This document shows, piece by piece, positions 17,542 to 25,141 of a DNA stretch of 64,000 bases. The stretch comes from CAXSBA01 sp965277105 (GTDB lineage: Bacteria; Spirochaetota; UBA12135; COTS27; CAXSBA01), in the NCBI GenBank assembly GCA_965277105.1, contig OZ255710.1, positions 1,116,001 to 1,180,000 on the forward strand. Direction: 5' to 3'. Position 1 is the first letter of the stretch. Every line of letters starts with the position of its first letter. The translations under genes and the position numbers were made by a program. The notes beneath the pieces were generated by a model. It saw only the letters and a program-made list of their open reading frames with translations, did no database searches and had not been told where the DNA came from.

Positions 17542-19239
17542 TTATAGTCTATACTCAGTTTTTCTACCAATATAAAGACAAAAACTAAAAAAAAATAAAG
17601 GAATAAGAATTTGCAGAAAAGCAAATACTCCAATAATATTTCTCTCTCCCCCACTTGCTAAATTAACCGCTTCTATAGTAACGGTACTCACTCTTCCTTC
17701 TCCAATCCATAAAGTGGATAAATATTCGTTAAAACTTACAGAAAAACCAATGATCAAAGCAAAAATAATCGGTTTAATTAATAAAAAAAGCTTAACCTTG
17801 AAAAAAGTAACCAAGGAGTTTTTCCCTAGTGATTTAGCAATAATCGAATACTTTTCATTATAATGATGATAATTATCTCTTAAAACAATAAAAAGATAAG
17901 GAACCACGAATAGCAAATGAACTAGGATAATTTTCATAAAAATAAAATCAAAATGAAAATAGAGATAAAACAAGTAAATACCAAATAAAAAAAGGATACT
18001 AGGAATGAGAAGAGGAAAATAAATACTATAGGTAAATAACTTTTTTAAAAAAGGGAATTTTTTCTCGGCTTCTAAAAAAAACAAACACAAAATAAGCCCC
18101 AAAAGTGTACTTGTAACCCCAATAAAAACACTGTTAAAAATATAACTATTAGTAGCAAAAATAATTATTCGCTCCCAGTACTGCAAGGTAAAACTGTTAG
18201 GAAAAATTTCTGGGAAAGGCCATCTTTTGGCAAATGACCAAACGAAATTAAGTAAAAAGCTAAAAAACATCGAAAAAAAAATAATAGCCATGAAAGAAAA
18301 AATAAGAAACTCTAGGCTTTTATTTTTTTTCCCTCGACGACCATTAGTTTTCACTCGCTTAAACAACCAAGCAGTGATTTTTTCGATTACCCACCAAAGT
18401 AAAATCTGAACCAGCAAGATAAAAAGGATAAAAATAGTAGCCGAAGAAGCAATTTTTTTATAATAAAGATCTGGCTCTTGGAACCATTCTAAGATGAGAA
18501 TAATTAAATTAGGTGGGTTATTTGGCCCAATAATAATGCTTAGATCAATGGGGCTAAGAGAATAAGCTAAAACAATAAAAATAGGGAGTTTTATCCGCTG
18601 ATAAATTTGGGGCCAGATTATTTTAGTCCAAATAGTAAAAGCAGAATAACCCATAGTGCTAGCTGTAAGCGAAGTGAGGCGAGTTTTAATCTGACTAAGA
18701 GCAGCAAAAACCACAAATAGCAAAAAGGGGATTTCTCGAATGCATAAGCTAGCAATAAGGGCATACCCTCCAGGGTCTTGGTAAGTGATGACTTGGGGAG
18801 GAGCTTCCCAGTTAAAAAAAAGATTAATTATTCGAAAAAAAAAACCACTAGGAGAAATGAGAAAAATCAACCCAATGGCAAAAGTCGAATGAGGAATAGA
18901 TAATAAAAAAGGAAGTATTTTTTTTTCTAACTTCACATACACCCTGCTATTGTAAAAAAAACCACCAATAAGGAAAGTAGATAAAACAGACAACAAAGTA
19001 GCAATACTAGCTATTTTAAAAGTTAAAAAAATGGATTTACTTACTTGCGGCTCGCTAAAAAAATCTCGCCAAATATTTAAATTAATACCACTGATACTAC
19101 TTTCTAAGTTACTCCCTAAAGAAAAATCAACATTAAGTGAAGATAACAGGGTAACAATAACCCCAATAGCAATCGGAGAAAGAAAAAAAACTAAAAATAT
19201 GATTAAAACAATAGTTAGGAATAAAGCGTTTTTGAACAT
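17542..19239 (-). CDS. ynjC: Double-length ABC permease, YnjC/ThiP-like
   Basis: A 565-residue inner-membrane permease with about twelve hydrophobic segments, in two homologous halves separated near residues 280-310 by a basic stretch (FKRVKTNGRRGKKNK). Each half carries an EAA-type loop for the ATPase (ASTMGYSAFTIWTKIIWPQI near 190-210; AKSLGKNSLVTFFKVKL near 450-470). The fused-permease layout is typical of ThiP, FbpB and YnjC; the neighbouring YnjD and YnjF homologues favour YnjC. No binding protein (YnjB) is encoded alongside, which is odd for an importer. It is the first gene of the long minus-strand run; a TATAAT on the minus strand at 19303-19298 is a possible promoter. Confidence 0.83.
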   Translation of the reverse strand: MFKNALFLTIVLIIFLVFFLSPIAIGVIVTLLSSLNVDFSLGSNLESSISGINLNIWRDFFSEPQVSKSIFLTFKIASIATLLSVLSTFLIGGFFYNSRVYVKLEKKILPFLLSIPHSTFAIGLIFLISPSGFFFRIINLFFNWEAPPQVITYQDPGGYALIASLCIREIPFLLFVVFAALSQIKTRLTSLTASTMGYSAFTIWTKIIWPQIYQRIKLPIFIVLAYSLSPIDLSIIIGPNNPPNLIILILEWFQEPDLYYKKIASSATIFILFILLVQILLWWVIEKITAWLFKRVKTNGRRGKKNKSLEFLIFSFMAIIFFSMFFSFLLNFVWSFAKRWPFPEIFPNSFTLQYWERIIIFATNSYIFNSVFIGVTSTLLGLILCLFFLEAEKKFPFLKKLFTYSIYFPLLIPSILFLFGIYLFYLYFHFDFIFMKIILVHLLFVVPYLFIVLRDNYHHYNEKYSIIAKSLGKNSLVTFFKVKLFLLIKPIIFALIIGFSVSFNEYLSTLWIGEGRVSTVTIEAVNLASGGERNIIGVFAFLQILIPLFFFSFCLYIGRKTEYRL

Positions 19240-19354
19240 TTTTAGCGAATAAATGTGAATACTTTTTGATTAAAGGAATAAGTTTTTATTTATATTTATT
19301 ATAAACCACCTTAAAAATATTAAATTAAAAAAAAAATCTAATATTTTTTTTAAA

Positions 19355-19363
19355 TGGTATAAT
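19355..19363 (+). promoter_or_regulatory. Extended -10 promoter for the PUR-domain gene
   Basis: TGGTATAAT, a perfect extended -10 element, 26 bases before the start codon, with a strong GGAGGA ribosome site at 19380-19385. No -35 match is seen. The 12-mer AATGGTATAATT containing it recurs upstream of tRNA-Cys and rpmD. Confidence 0.65.
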
Positions 19364-19389
19364 TTGACTACGATATTACGGAGGAAAAA

Positions 19390-19695
19390 ATGGATAACAA
19401 ATATAACGAAGAAGAATTAGTAAGTGATTTTTTAAAAGCAAGAGGAAGAAAATATTACTTTGATGTAAAGCAAAAATCTAACGGGGATCGCTACCTCACC
19501 ATATCAGAACTACAACCTAACAACCAAAAATTTAAAAGAATGAGAATTTTAGTTTTTGAAGAATATTTAAAAGAATTTTCTGAAAAACTTAATAAAGTTG
19601 TTAATCAACTAGATAAAATTTCTTCTAAAAAAAATCAAGAAGGGAACTCTATAAAACAAGACAAAAATCAGTTTAACCACCAAGAAGAAAGTTAA
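19390..19695 (+). CDS. PUR-domain nucleic-acid-binding protein (BpuR-like, DUF3276)
   Basis: A 101-residue protein. Residues ~10-70 form one PUR repeat: FYFDVKQKSNGDRYLTISEL-like strands, then RMRILVFEEYLKEFSEKLNKVV, the strand-plus-helix pattern of the Pur-alpha fold. The last ~30 residues are a polar Lys/Gln/Asn-rich tail. The Borrelia homologue BpuR binds RNA and DNA and regulates gene expression; single-repeat proteins of this kind form dimers. A clear ribosome site and an extended -10 promoter precede it, divergent from ynjC. The family is likely from the pattern; the regulatory role is by analogy. Confidence 0.8.
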   Translation: MDNKYNEEELVSDFLKARGRKYYFDVKQKSNGDRYLTISELQPNNQKFKRMRILVFEEYLKEFSEKLNKVVNQLDKISSKKNQEGNSIKQDKNQFNHQEES

Positions 19696-19717
19696 TCTTT
19701 TATCGTTTTTTATATTT

Positions 19718-20434
19718 TTATAATATTTTTGCTAACATAAAAAGGGTGGCTGTTTCCACCCTTAAAATGTTAGGCGAAAGTGATACTGAGTGAAAGTTTA
19801 ACTTTTCTAAAAGTTCTTTCTCGGGCAAACTGATTCCTCCCTCAGGGCCTATAAAAATATTAATAATCTCATTACCCCCTACTTTTCTAGTAGGAAACGG
19901 GTTAGTAGCGTTTTCATAAGCTAAAAGGTTAGTATTTTCTGGTTTTAAGAATTTTTCCCTAAATAGTAATAAATCTTGTAATTTCTTAGGAGAATGAATA
20001 ACCAAAGGAATTTCTCTCCCACACTGCTCTAAAGCCGATAAGGCCACTTTTTTATAGCGTGAAATATTAAACTCTTTCATCTTCAAATTAGAATATTCAC
20101 TCTCAATTGGGTGAAAATGCTCTACGCCTAATTCGGTAATTTTTTGAATAATACTAGTTAGGGTTTTTGATTTGACTAAAGACAAGTAAAGGTGAATAGG
20201 CGGCCTTAGCTTGGTAGTTATTATTTTTTTTTCTCCAACTATTTTCAAGATAATTTCTTTCACTTGCATCGAAACCACTACAGTTGTGTATTCTATACTA
20301 GAAAATGTTCTAATCAAAACCTGATTGTTTTCTTTTAAGCGTAAAACATTTTTTAAATAATGCACATTTTCTCCGGTTAAAGTAATAATAGGCTTGTTGA
20401 TTTTATCTTCTAAATAAATACGCGGAATCCTCAT
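19718..20434 (-). CDS. rsmE: 16S rRNA m3U1498 methyltransferase RsmE
   Basis: SPOUT-class methyltransferase, 238 residues, that methylates N3 of U1498 in 16S rRNA. An N-terminal PUA-like part (RIPRIYLED, then HYLKNVLRLKENNQVLI) is followed by the knotted SPOUT domain: KITELGVEHFHPIESEYS, ALEQCGREIPLVI, the cofactor-loop IFIGPEGGISLPE and ending LRVETATLFMLA. All family hallmarks are present. It overlaps the azlD-like gene by four bases (ATGA), so it is translationally coupled. The 3' end converges on the PUR-domain gene with a 22-base gap. Confidence 0.92.
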   Translation of the reverse strand: MRIPRIYLEDKINKPIITLTGENVHYLKNVLRLKENNQVLIRTFSSIEYTTVVVSMQVKEIILKIVGEKKIITTKLRPPIHLYLSLVKSKTLTSIIQKITELGVEHFHPIESEYSNLKMKEFNISRYKKVALSALEQCGREIPLVIHSPKKLQDLLLFREKFLKPENTNLLAYENATNPFPTRKVGGNEIINIFIGPEGGISLPEKELLEKLNFHSVSLSPNILRVETATLFMLAKIL

Positions 20435-20763
20435 AAGGGATAAATTTGCTCAAGAAATATTAGTAAAACTGCTAAAAAAACAAACAAAAAGAGGAAGCGT
20501 TTAGTAAAAATGTAAGCTACACTAATACCAATTACAACGATAATTCGCCAAAATAGATCTACTTCTTTTAAAGCGTTAGTGGGGAGTAAAATTAGCCGAA
20601 TGGTTATAGCAAAGACAATGGCATAAGCTACATGTTCCATCCAAATAAAAATTTTATTACTTGAATCGATTTTTTTACCTAAATAAAAGCCAAAGAAGCG
20701 AGGGGTATAGGTAACTAAAGCACACCCTAAAATAGTAAGATAAATAACTAGGTTATCGCTCAT
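20431..20763 (-). CDS. azlD: AzlD-family membrane protein
   Basis: A 110-residue protein with four hydrophobic segments. The pattern TYTPRFFGFYLGKK, then HVAYAIVFAITIRLILLPTNAL, is that of AzlD, the small subunit of the AzlCD branched-chain amino acid exporter. The large subunit AzlC is normally encoded next to it but is not in the window: the upstream gene is yggT and the downstream gene rsmE. It either pairs with a distant AzlC or works differently. Family call good, function inferred. Confidence 0.72.
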   Translation of the reverse strand: MSDNLVIYLTILGCALVTYTPRFFGFYLGKKIDSSNKIFIWMEHVAYAIVFAITIRLILLPTNALKEVDLFWRIIVVIGISVAYIFTKRFLFLFVFLAVLLIFLEQIYPL

Positions 20764-20798
20764 TTTCTAAAAAAAGAAAAAAGCAATTAGGATAAGAG

Positions 20799-21098
20799 TT
20801 AATTAAAATAACTAGGCGCTAACCCTAAGTTATACATAATCACCCAAAAGATAATTCGAAAAACGATAACGAAGAAAACCCCATAAATAGGGATTAAAAG
20901 TGGGGGGAAAAACTTAGGAGTCATAAAGGAAATAAGATTTAAATACCAGTTGGTAATCTGACAAAAAAAACGATAAATGTAGTTGTTTAAATTATGCCCA
21001 CCGATGAGGATCATCAAGATAGTCCTAGCCAAAAGGGTCCACATCAAAACCGATAAAAAATAGTTGATGAGTTGATAAGGAAGAAATTCAGTTAACAT
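20799..21098 (-). CDS. YggT family membrane protein
   Basis: A 99-residue protein with two main hydrophobic regions (about 8-33 and 63-90) separated by a stretch containing FFCQITNWYLNLISFMTPKFFPPL, matching the YggT pattern (a conserved T-P after the first half). YggT proteins are small membrane proteins with suggested roles in cation homeostasis or cell-envelope processes. It is first in the yggT-azlD-rsmE group and is separated from the symporter genes by a clear terminator. Confidence 0.75.
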   Translation of the reverse strand: MLTEFLPYQLINYFLSVLMWTLLARTILMILIGGHNLNNYIYRFFCQITNWYLNLISFMTPKFFPPLLIPIYGVFFVIVFRIIFWVIMYNLGLAPSYFN

Positions 21099-21122
21099 AG
21101 AGTAAAGAAAATTTAGTATGAG

Positions 21123-21156
21123 AAAACTACCCTCATATTGCTATAAGGGTAGTTTT
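21123..21156 (-). terminator. Strong hairpin terminator after the symporter operon
   Basis: Perfect 11-base inverted repeat AAAACTACCCT / AGGGTAGTTTT with a 12-base loop; the stem ends in T runs on both strands, so it may work in either direction. It lies just past the symporter stop codon and before yggT. This is the clearest intrinsic terminator in the window. Confidence 0.85.
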
Positions 21157-21170
21157 TAACTTAATAGCTT

Positions 21171-22919
21171 TTATTCGTCTGATTTAATGGTGCCACCTTT
21201 AGGAATTCTAATATTATCTACTAGATCTTGAATTTCTTTGGGCGGTTCTGGAGTCATTAAGCTAACCACGATGGTTACCACAAAACAAACTGGAATACCA
21301 AATAAACCAGCTGAGATGTTTCTTACTCCTCCCCATAGTTCCATTCCACCATAGCGAGTACCAATCAAATAGAACATACAAACAGCAAAACCTGCTAACA
21401 TACCAGCAATTGCTCCTTGCTTATTGGTTCTTTTCCACCAAACTCCTAATACTAGTGGGACAAAAAGTCCTGAAGCCGCAATAGAGAAAGCCCAAGCTAC
21501 CATTGATAAAATATCACTAGGCTTAGTACTAGCAGTAACAGCAGCAACGAAAGCGATAAATAATAGAATAACTTTAGCAATAGCTAATCTTTTTTTAGTA
21601 TCCGCGTTAGGATTAACCATTTTGTAATAAATATCATGGCTAAGAGCGTTAGCGATAGCAAGTAATAAACCATCAGCCGTTGATAAAGCAGCAGCTAGTC
21701 CACCAGCAGCAACTAAACCAGCGATTACATAAGGCAATCCTGCAATTTCAGGGGTTGCTAATACCACAACATCACGGTTGATGCTAAATTCTGCCCATTG
21801 TAAAATACCGTCACCAGTATCTTTAATCGTAACTAACCCAATATCTCCCCAAATACTTACCCATTCGGGCAAACTAGAAATTTGCTGGCCTACTACGTTA
21901 GCTAAGATTTCGTACTTAGCAAAAGCAGCATAAGCTGGAGCAGTAAAGTATAGTAAGAAAATAAAGAATAAGGCCCATCCAACAGACACTCTTGCATCTT
22001 TCACACTAGGAGTCGTAAAAAAACGCATTAAAACGTGGGGAAGAGAAGCTGTTCCTAACATTAAACAAAAAATTAACCCAAAAAAGTTGAGAGGGTTATA
22101 CGTTGAAAAAGGCTCAATATGCGACTTAGTTATCCCTTGCTGGGCTTCTAACTCAGTAATTCTTTGCAGGATGTCACCATACATCAATTGAGGGATCGGC
22201 ACACCTGTAACCTTAGCTGAAAGGATAATTACTGGAATAAGATAAGCAATGATAAGAATAATATACTGAGCTACCTGCGTCCACGTTACCGCTCGCATTC
22301 CACCAAGCATAGAACAAACTAAAATTCCCGCTAAACCAAAAAATACTGCTATTTCAAAAGGTAAGCCAAGGAATCTCGAGGCAATAATACCCGAAGCATA
22401 AATTTGCGCTGTTACATAAGTAAAAGAACAACAAACTAAAATGACAATTCCCATTATCCTAGCAGCATTCCCTTCATAACGAGTTCCTAAAAAATCAGGT
22501 ACTGTGTAAGCACCAAATTTTCGTAAGTAAGGGGCTAATAAAACTGCCACTAATACATAACCACCAGTCCAACCAAGGACGAAAGCTAACCCATCATATC
22601 CTAATAAATAAAGTGAACCGGCCATACCAACAAAAGAAGCACCAGACATCCAATCCGAAGCTGTGGCCATACCATTAAAAACTGGTGGGACTTGCCTACC
22701 AGCCACGTAATATTGACTAACTTGAGCAGTTCTGGATAAAATACCAATCATGGCATAAACTCCAACTGTTAAAACGACAAAAGCATAACCAATAATGTTA
22801 TCAGGAACTCCGAGTTGTTCTAAAATTGCTAAAAAGATAACAACTCCAATAAAAACTCCTGTGTAGATGCTATAAATTTTTCCTAGGTTATTAATAAACC
22901 CTTCTTTTTTTTGACTCAT
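21171..22919 (-). CDS. Sodium:solute symporter large subunit (VC_2705/ActP-like)
   Basis: A 582-residue secondary transporter of the SSS family with about thirteen membrane segments. Recognisable parts are QYYVAGRQVPPVFNGMATASDWMSGASF near residues 67-95, DFLGTRYEGNAARIMG near 140, GGMRAVTWTQVAQY near 205-220 and the LSTADGLLLAIANALSHDIYYK stretch near 410-430, which carries the sodium-site serine and threonine. Together with the preceding DUF4212 gene it forms the two-gene type predicted to import acetate or another small carboxylate with sodium. An AGGAGG site precedes the ATG. Transporter class is sure, substrate not. Confidence 0.9.
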   Translation of the reverse strand: MSQKKEGFINNLGKIYSIYTGVFIGVVIFLAILEQLGVPDNIIGYAFVVLTVGVYAMIGILSRTAQVSQYYVAGRQVPPVFNGMATASDWMSGASFVGMAGSLYLLGYDGLAFVLGWTGGYVLVAVLLAPYLRKFGAYTVPDFLGTRYEGNAARIMGIVILVCCSFTYVTAQIYASGIIASRFLGLPFEIAVFFGLAGILVCSMLGGMRAVTWTQVAQYIILIIAYLIPVIILSAKVTGVPIPQLMYGDILQRITELEAQQGITKSHIEPFSTYNPLNFFGLIFCLMLGTASLPHVLMRFFTTPSVKDARVSVGWALFFIFLLYFTAPAYAAFAKYEILANVVGQQISSLPEWVSIWGDIGLVTIKDTGDGILQWAEFSINRDVVVLATPEIAGLPYVIAGLVAAGGLAAALSTADGLLLAIANALSHDIYYKMVNPNADTKKRLAIAKVILLFIAFVAAVTASTKPSDILSMVAWAFSIAASGLFVPLVLGVWWKRTNKQGAIAGMLAGFAVCMFYLIGTRYGGMELWGGVRNISAGLFGIPVCFVVTIVVSLMTPEPPKEIQDLVDNIRIPKGGTIKSDE

Positions 22920-22934
22920 ACTGTATCAATCCTC

Positions 22935-23192
22935 CTATTCATCATCTTCACTTACATCAAATTCTTCATCAATTTGATTTTGTTTTTTAGCAAACCAGAA
23001 TATGGTCAATACAAATACTATAAGTGACCCCTGAGCTGCCATGTAAAACCCTAGTGGGAATTTTAGAAATGAAACCTCATTCAATCCTGAAACTAGGAAA
23101 TGAATCAAAAAGCTGAAAACAAACCAAATGACTAAAATTCTAACCATTAGGGACTTTGTCTTCTTCCAATGTTCTTCGTTTTTAGATTCCAT
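22935..23192 (-). CDS. DUF4212 sodium:solute symporter small subunit
   Basis: An 85-residue protein with two membrane helices (about 15-37 and 48-68). The N-terminal EEHWKKTKSLMVRILVIWFVFSF pattern, the central FLKFPLGFYMAAQGSL and an acidic tail are those of DUF4212, the small subunit that accompanies VC_2705-type symporters. It ends 15 bases before the symporter start, and both genes have strong AGGAGG sites, so they are co-expressed. It is first in the operon. Confidence 0.88.
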   Translation of the reverse strand: MESKNEEHWKKTKSLMVRILVIWFVFSFLIHFLVSGLNEVSFLKFPLGFYMAAQGSLIVFVLTIFWFAKKQNQIDEEFDVSEDDE

Positions 23193-23541
23193 AAATCCTC
23201 CTGTAATAATTATTTTGAATTCTACCTAGATATAACTTTCTTGTAAAACCAGTGAAAGCAACTAAGGTAAAACAAGTATCATACACATTAAAAATAGATA
23301 CCATTTAAGAAGTATAAACTATATTTAATTTATCTGTCAAATTTTTTATTAAAATTTTAAAAATTCAAATTTAAAAAAAAATTATTATGGTTTTATACTA
23401 TTTTATTGAAAATATATTTCTTTATATTATAGTATACTAATATATTAGTATAATAATACATATTTGTTTATTGCATATCAATAGTGAAACTTATACTTTA
23501 TTTGTTGTTATATAGATTATTACTTATCTTTTAAAAAGAAA
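23193..23541. other. 349-base divergent intergenic region between the symporter operon and pyrF
   Basis: No gene is seen here on either strand. The DUF4212 ribosome site lies at its left edge. The rest is extremely AT-rich and holds the palindrome at 23433-23452, flanked by face-to-face TATAAT hexamers: minus strand 23431-23426 and plus strand 23449-23454. A TATAGAT near 23512 is a further possible -10 for pyrF. Confidence 0.6.
23433..23452. promoter_or_regulatory. 20-bp perfect palindrome, possible operator
   Basis: TATACTAATATATTAGTATA is its own reverse complement over all 20 bases. It overlaps the plus-strand TATAAT (23449-23454) and abuts the minus-strand TATAAT (23431-23426), a suitable place for a dimeric repressor acting on both divergent units. 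AT-richness raises the chance of coincidence. Confidence 0.4.
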
Positions 23542-24318
23542 ATGCCTATTATAGAAAACAGTATGACAATTAATAAGCCTAACTTACCTACATATTTATC
23601 TACTAAAACAATTCCTAATAACGAAAGGCTTATTTTTGCTCTTGATGTAGAAAATTTAGAAAAAGCTAAAAAACTAGTAGAAGAATTAGGAGATTCGGTT
23701 ATATTTTACAAATTAGGTTTAGAGATTTTTCTAACTGGGCATTATTTCGAACTGATTGATTGGTTAGTTCAACGAGGAAAAAAAATTTTTGCTGATTTAA
23801 AATTTTTTGATGTTCCTCAAACAGTAGCTAGAGCGGTCAAGCAATTAGCAGCCTACCCCGTAACTTTCACCACTGTTCATGGCAATGACGCAATCCTAGA
23901 AGCAGCTACCAAGGTCAAAGAAAAAATAAAAGTCTTAGCCGTTACTGCCCTAACCAGTCTTGATGAAAAAGATTTGGAAGATTTAGGATTTGAAGTTAAA
24001 GTAGAAGATTTAGTCTTATCTCGGTCAAAACGGGCTTTTGAGCTTGGTTGTGATGGGGTAATCTCTTCGGGTTTAGAAGCTCCCCTACTGCGAGATAATT
24101 TAGAGGATAACTTTATCATTATCACCCCGGGAATAAGGCCAGTAAAAAATACCGACGATCAAAAGCGCACCGTTAATGTCGAAGAAGCCTTTCAAAATGG
24201 GGCGGATTACATTGTGGTAGGGAGGCCTATTAAAGAGCATCATGGTTTTGCTTCCCCCAAGTTAGCGGCTGAAAGCATTCAAAATAAAATTAAAGCCATC
24301 TTTAACGAGCAAAAATAA
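23542..24318 (+). CDS. pyrF: Orotidine 5'-phosphate decarboxylase
   Basis: Converts OMP to UMP, the last step of pyrimidine nucleotide synthesis. The 258-residue protein is a TIM barrel: LIFALDVENLEKA opens the first strand, FADLKFFDVPQTV supplies the catalytic Lys and Asp acids, TTVHGND follows, and IITPGIRP with DYIVVGRPI form the phosphate-binding end. The first ~25 residues are an extra leader; an alternative ATG eight codons in (MTINKPN) is possible because neither start has a good ribosome site. No other pyr gene is adjacent. Function is firm. Confidence 0.92.
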   Translation: MPIIENSMTINKPNLPTYLSTKTIPNNERLIFALDVENLEKAKKLVEELGDSVIFYKLGLEIFLTGHYFELIDWLVQRGKKIFADLKFFDVPQTVARAVKQLAAYPVTFTTVHGNDAILEAATKVKEKIKVLAVTALTSLDEKDLEDLGFEVKVEDLVLSRSKRAFELGCDGVISSGLEAPLLRDNLEDNFIIITPGIRPVKNTDDQKRTVNVEEAFQNGADYIVVGRPIKEHHGFASPKLAAESIQNKIKAIFNEQK

Positions 24319-24432
24319 AAAAAAAATTAAATTTTACTAATATTTCTTCCAGTTTTTTTGGTTTTTTTTACGTTGCTTTTTTGAATTTTCAGTAAAAAAA
24401 TTTTATTCTATGATAAATTTACCTGTATAAGT

Positions 24433-24452
24433 TAATATATACTCATATATTA
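24433..24452. repeat. 8-base inverted repeat upstream of the FMN reductase
   Basis: TAATATAT-ACTC-ATATATTA, 38 bases before the start codon at 24491. It could be a regulator-binding site; it has no G or C in the stem and no T run, so it is not a convincing terminator. Confidence 0.25.
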
Positions 24453-24490
24453 TCGATACTTAAAACAATAGAAAATATAGATTTAATCAT

Positions 24491-25090
24491 ATGAAAAAAG
24501 TAGTTATCATCGTTGGTAGTCATAGGAGCAACTCACAATCAAATAAAGTGGCTCACTTTCTAAGAAAAGCTAAGTCTTTTGCTAGTGAAATTGTTGATTT
24601 AAAAGAGTTAGAATTACCTTTATGGAGTGAAGATGTAAGCCAAAAAGAAGATTGGAAAAAATCTTGGGATAATTTAGAGCCAAGTTTAATTGACGCTGAT
24701 GGGTTTATTTTTATTAGCCCAGAATATGGAGGAATGGCTTCCCCACTGCTTAAAAACTTCTTCCTTTTTTGTAATAAAAAACATTTCGCTCATAAACCGG
24801 CTTTGCTAGTAGCGGTTTCTGCTAGTCGCGGTGGAGCTTATCCTATTAGTGAATTGCGCTCTTCGGGGTATAAAAATAACCTCATTTGCTATCTTCCAGA
24901 GCATTTGATTATTCGTAATGTTGCCACAGTTCTAAACGAAGAAGACGAGACAAAGTGGAGTGAAGAAGATCGGTTTATTCGAAATAGAATAGATTATACT
25001 TTAAAATTATTTACTATTTATCTAAATCAGTTTACAATTCTACGGAAGGAAAATGATTTACTATTAGATGAAGTTACTTTTGGAATGTAA
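24491..25090 (+). CDS. NAD(P)H-dependent FMN reductase family protein
   Basis: A 199-residue flavodoxin-like protein. The phosphate-binding loop GSHRSNSQSNKVA follows the first strand (VVIIVG), SPEYGGMASPLLKNFF contacts the flavin, and LLVAVSASRGGAYPISELR completes the site. Members use NAD(P)H to reduce FMN, quinones or azo compounds. The C-terminal 50 residues are an added helical tail. No ribosome site is visible before the ATG. It is followed 51 bases later by the lipoprotein gene. The physiological acceptor is not known. Confidence 0.82.
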   Translation: MKKVVIIVGSHRSNSQSNKVAHFLRKAKSFASEIVDLKELELPLWSEDVSQKEDWKKSWDNLEPSLIDADGFIFISPEYGGMASPLLKNFFLFCNKKHFAHKPALLVAVSASRGGAYPISELRSSGYKNNLICYLPEHLIIRNVATVLNEEDETKWSEEDRFIRNRIDYTLKLFTIYLNQFTILRKENDLLLDEVTFGM

Positions 25091-25141
25091 ATAAATAGTA
25101 ATTATTCAGATTATTTTAAAAAATTAATGGAGAAAAATATC

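Noticed and set aside
25127..25141. Earlier ATG for the lipoprotein gene
   Set aside because: It lacks a ribosome site, and its own codons provide the GGAG placed correctly for the ATG at 25142.
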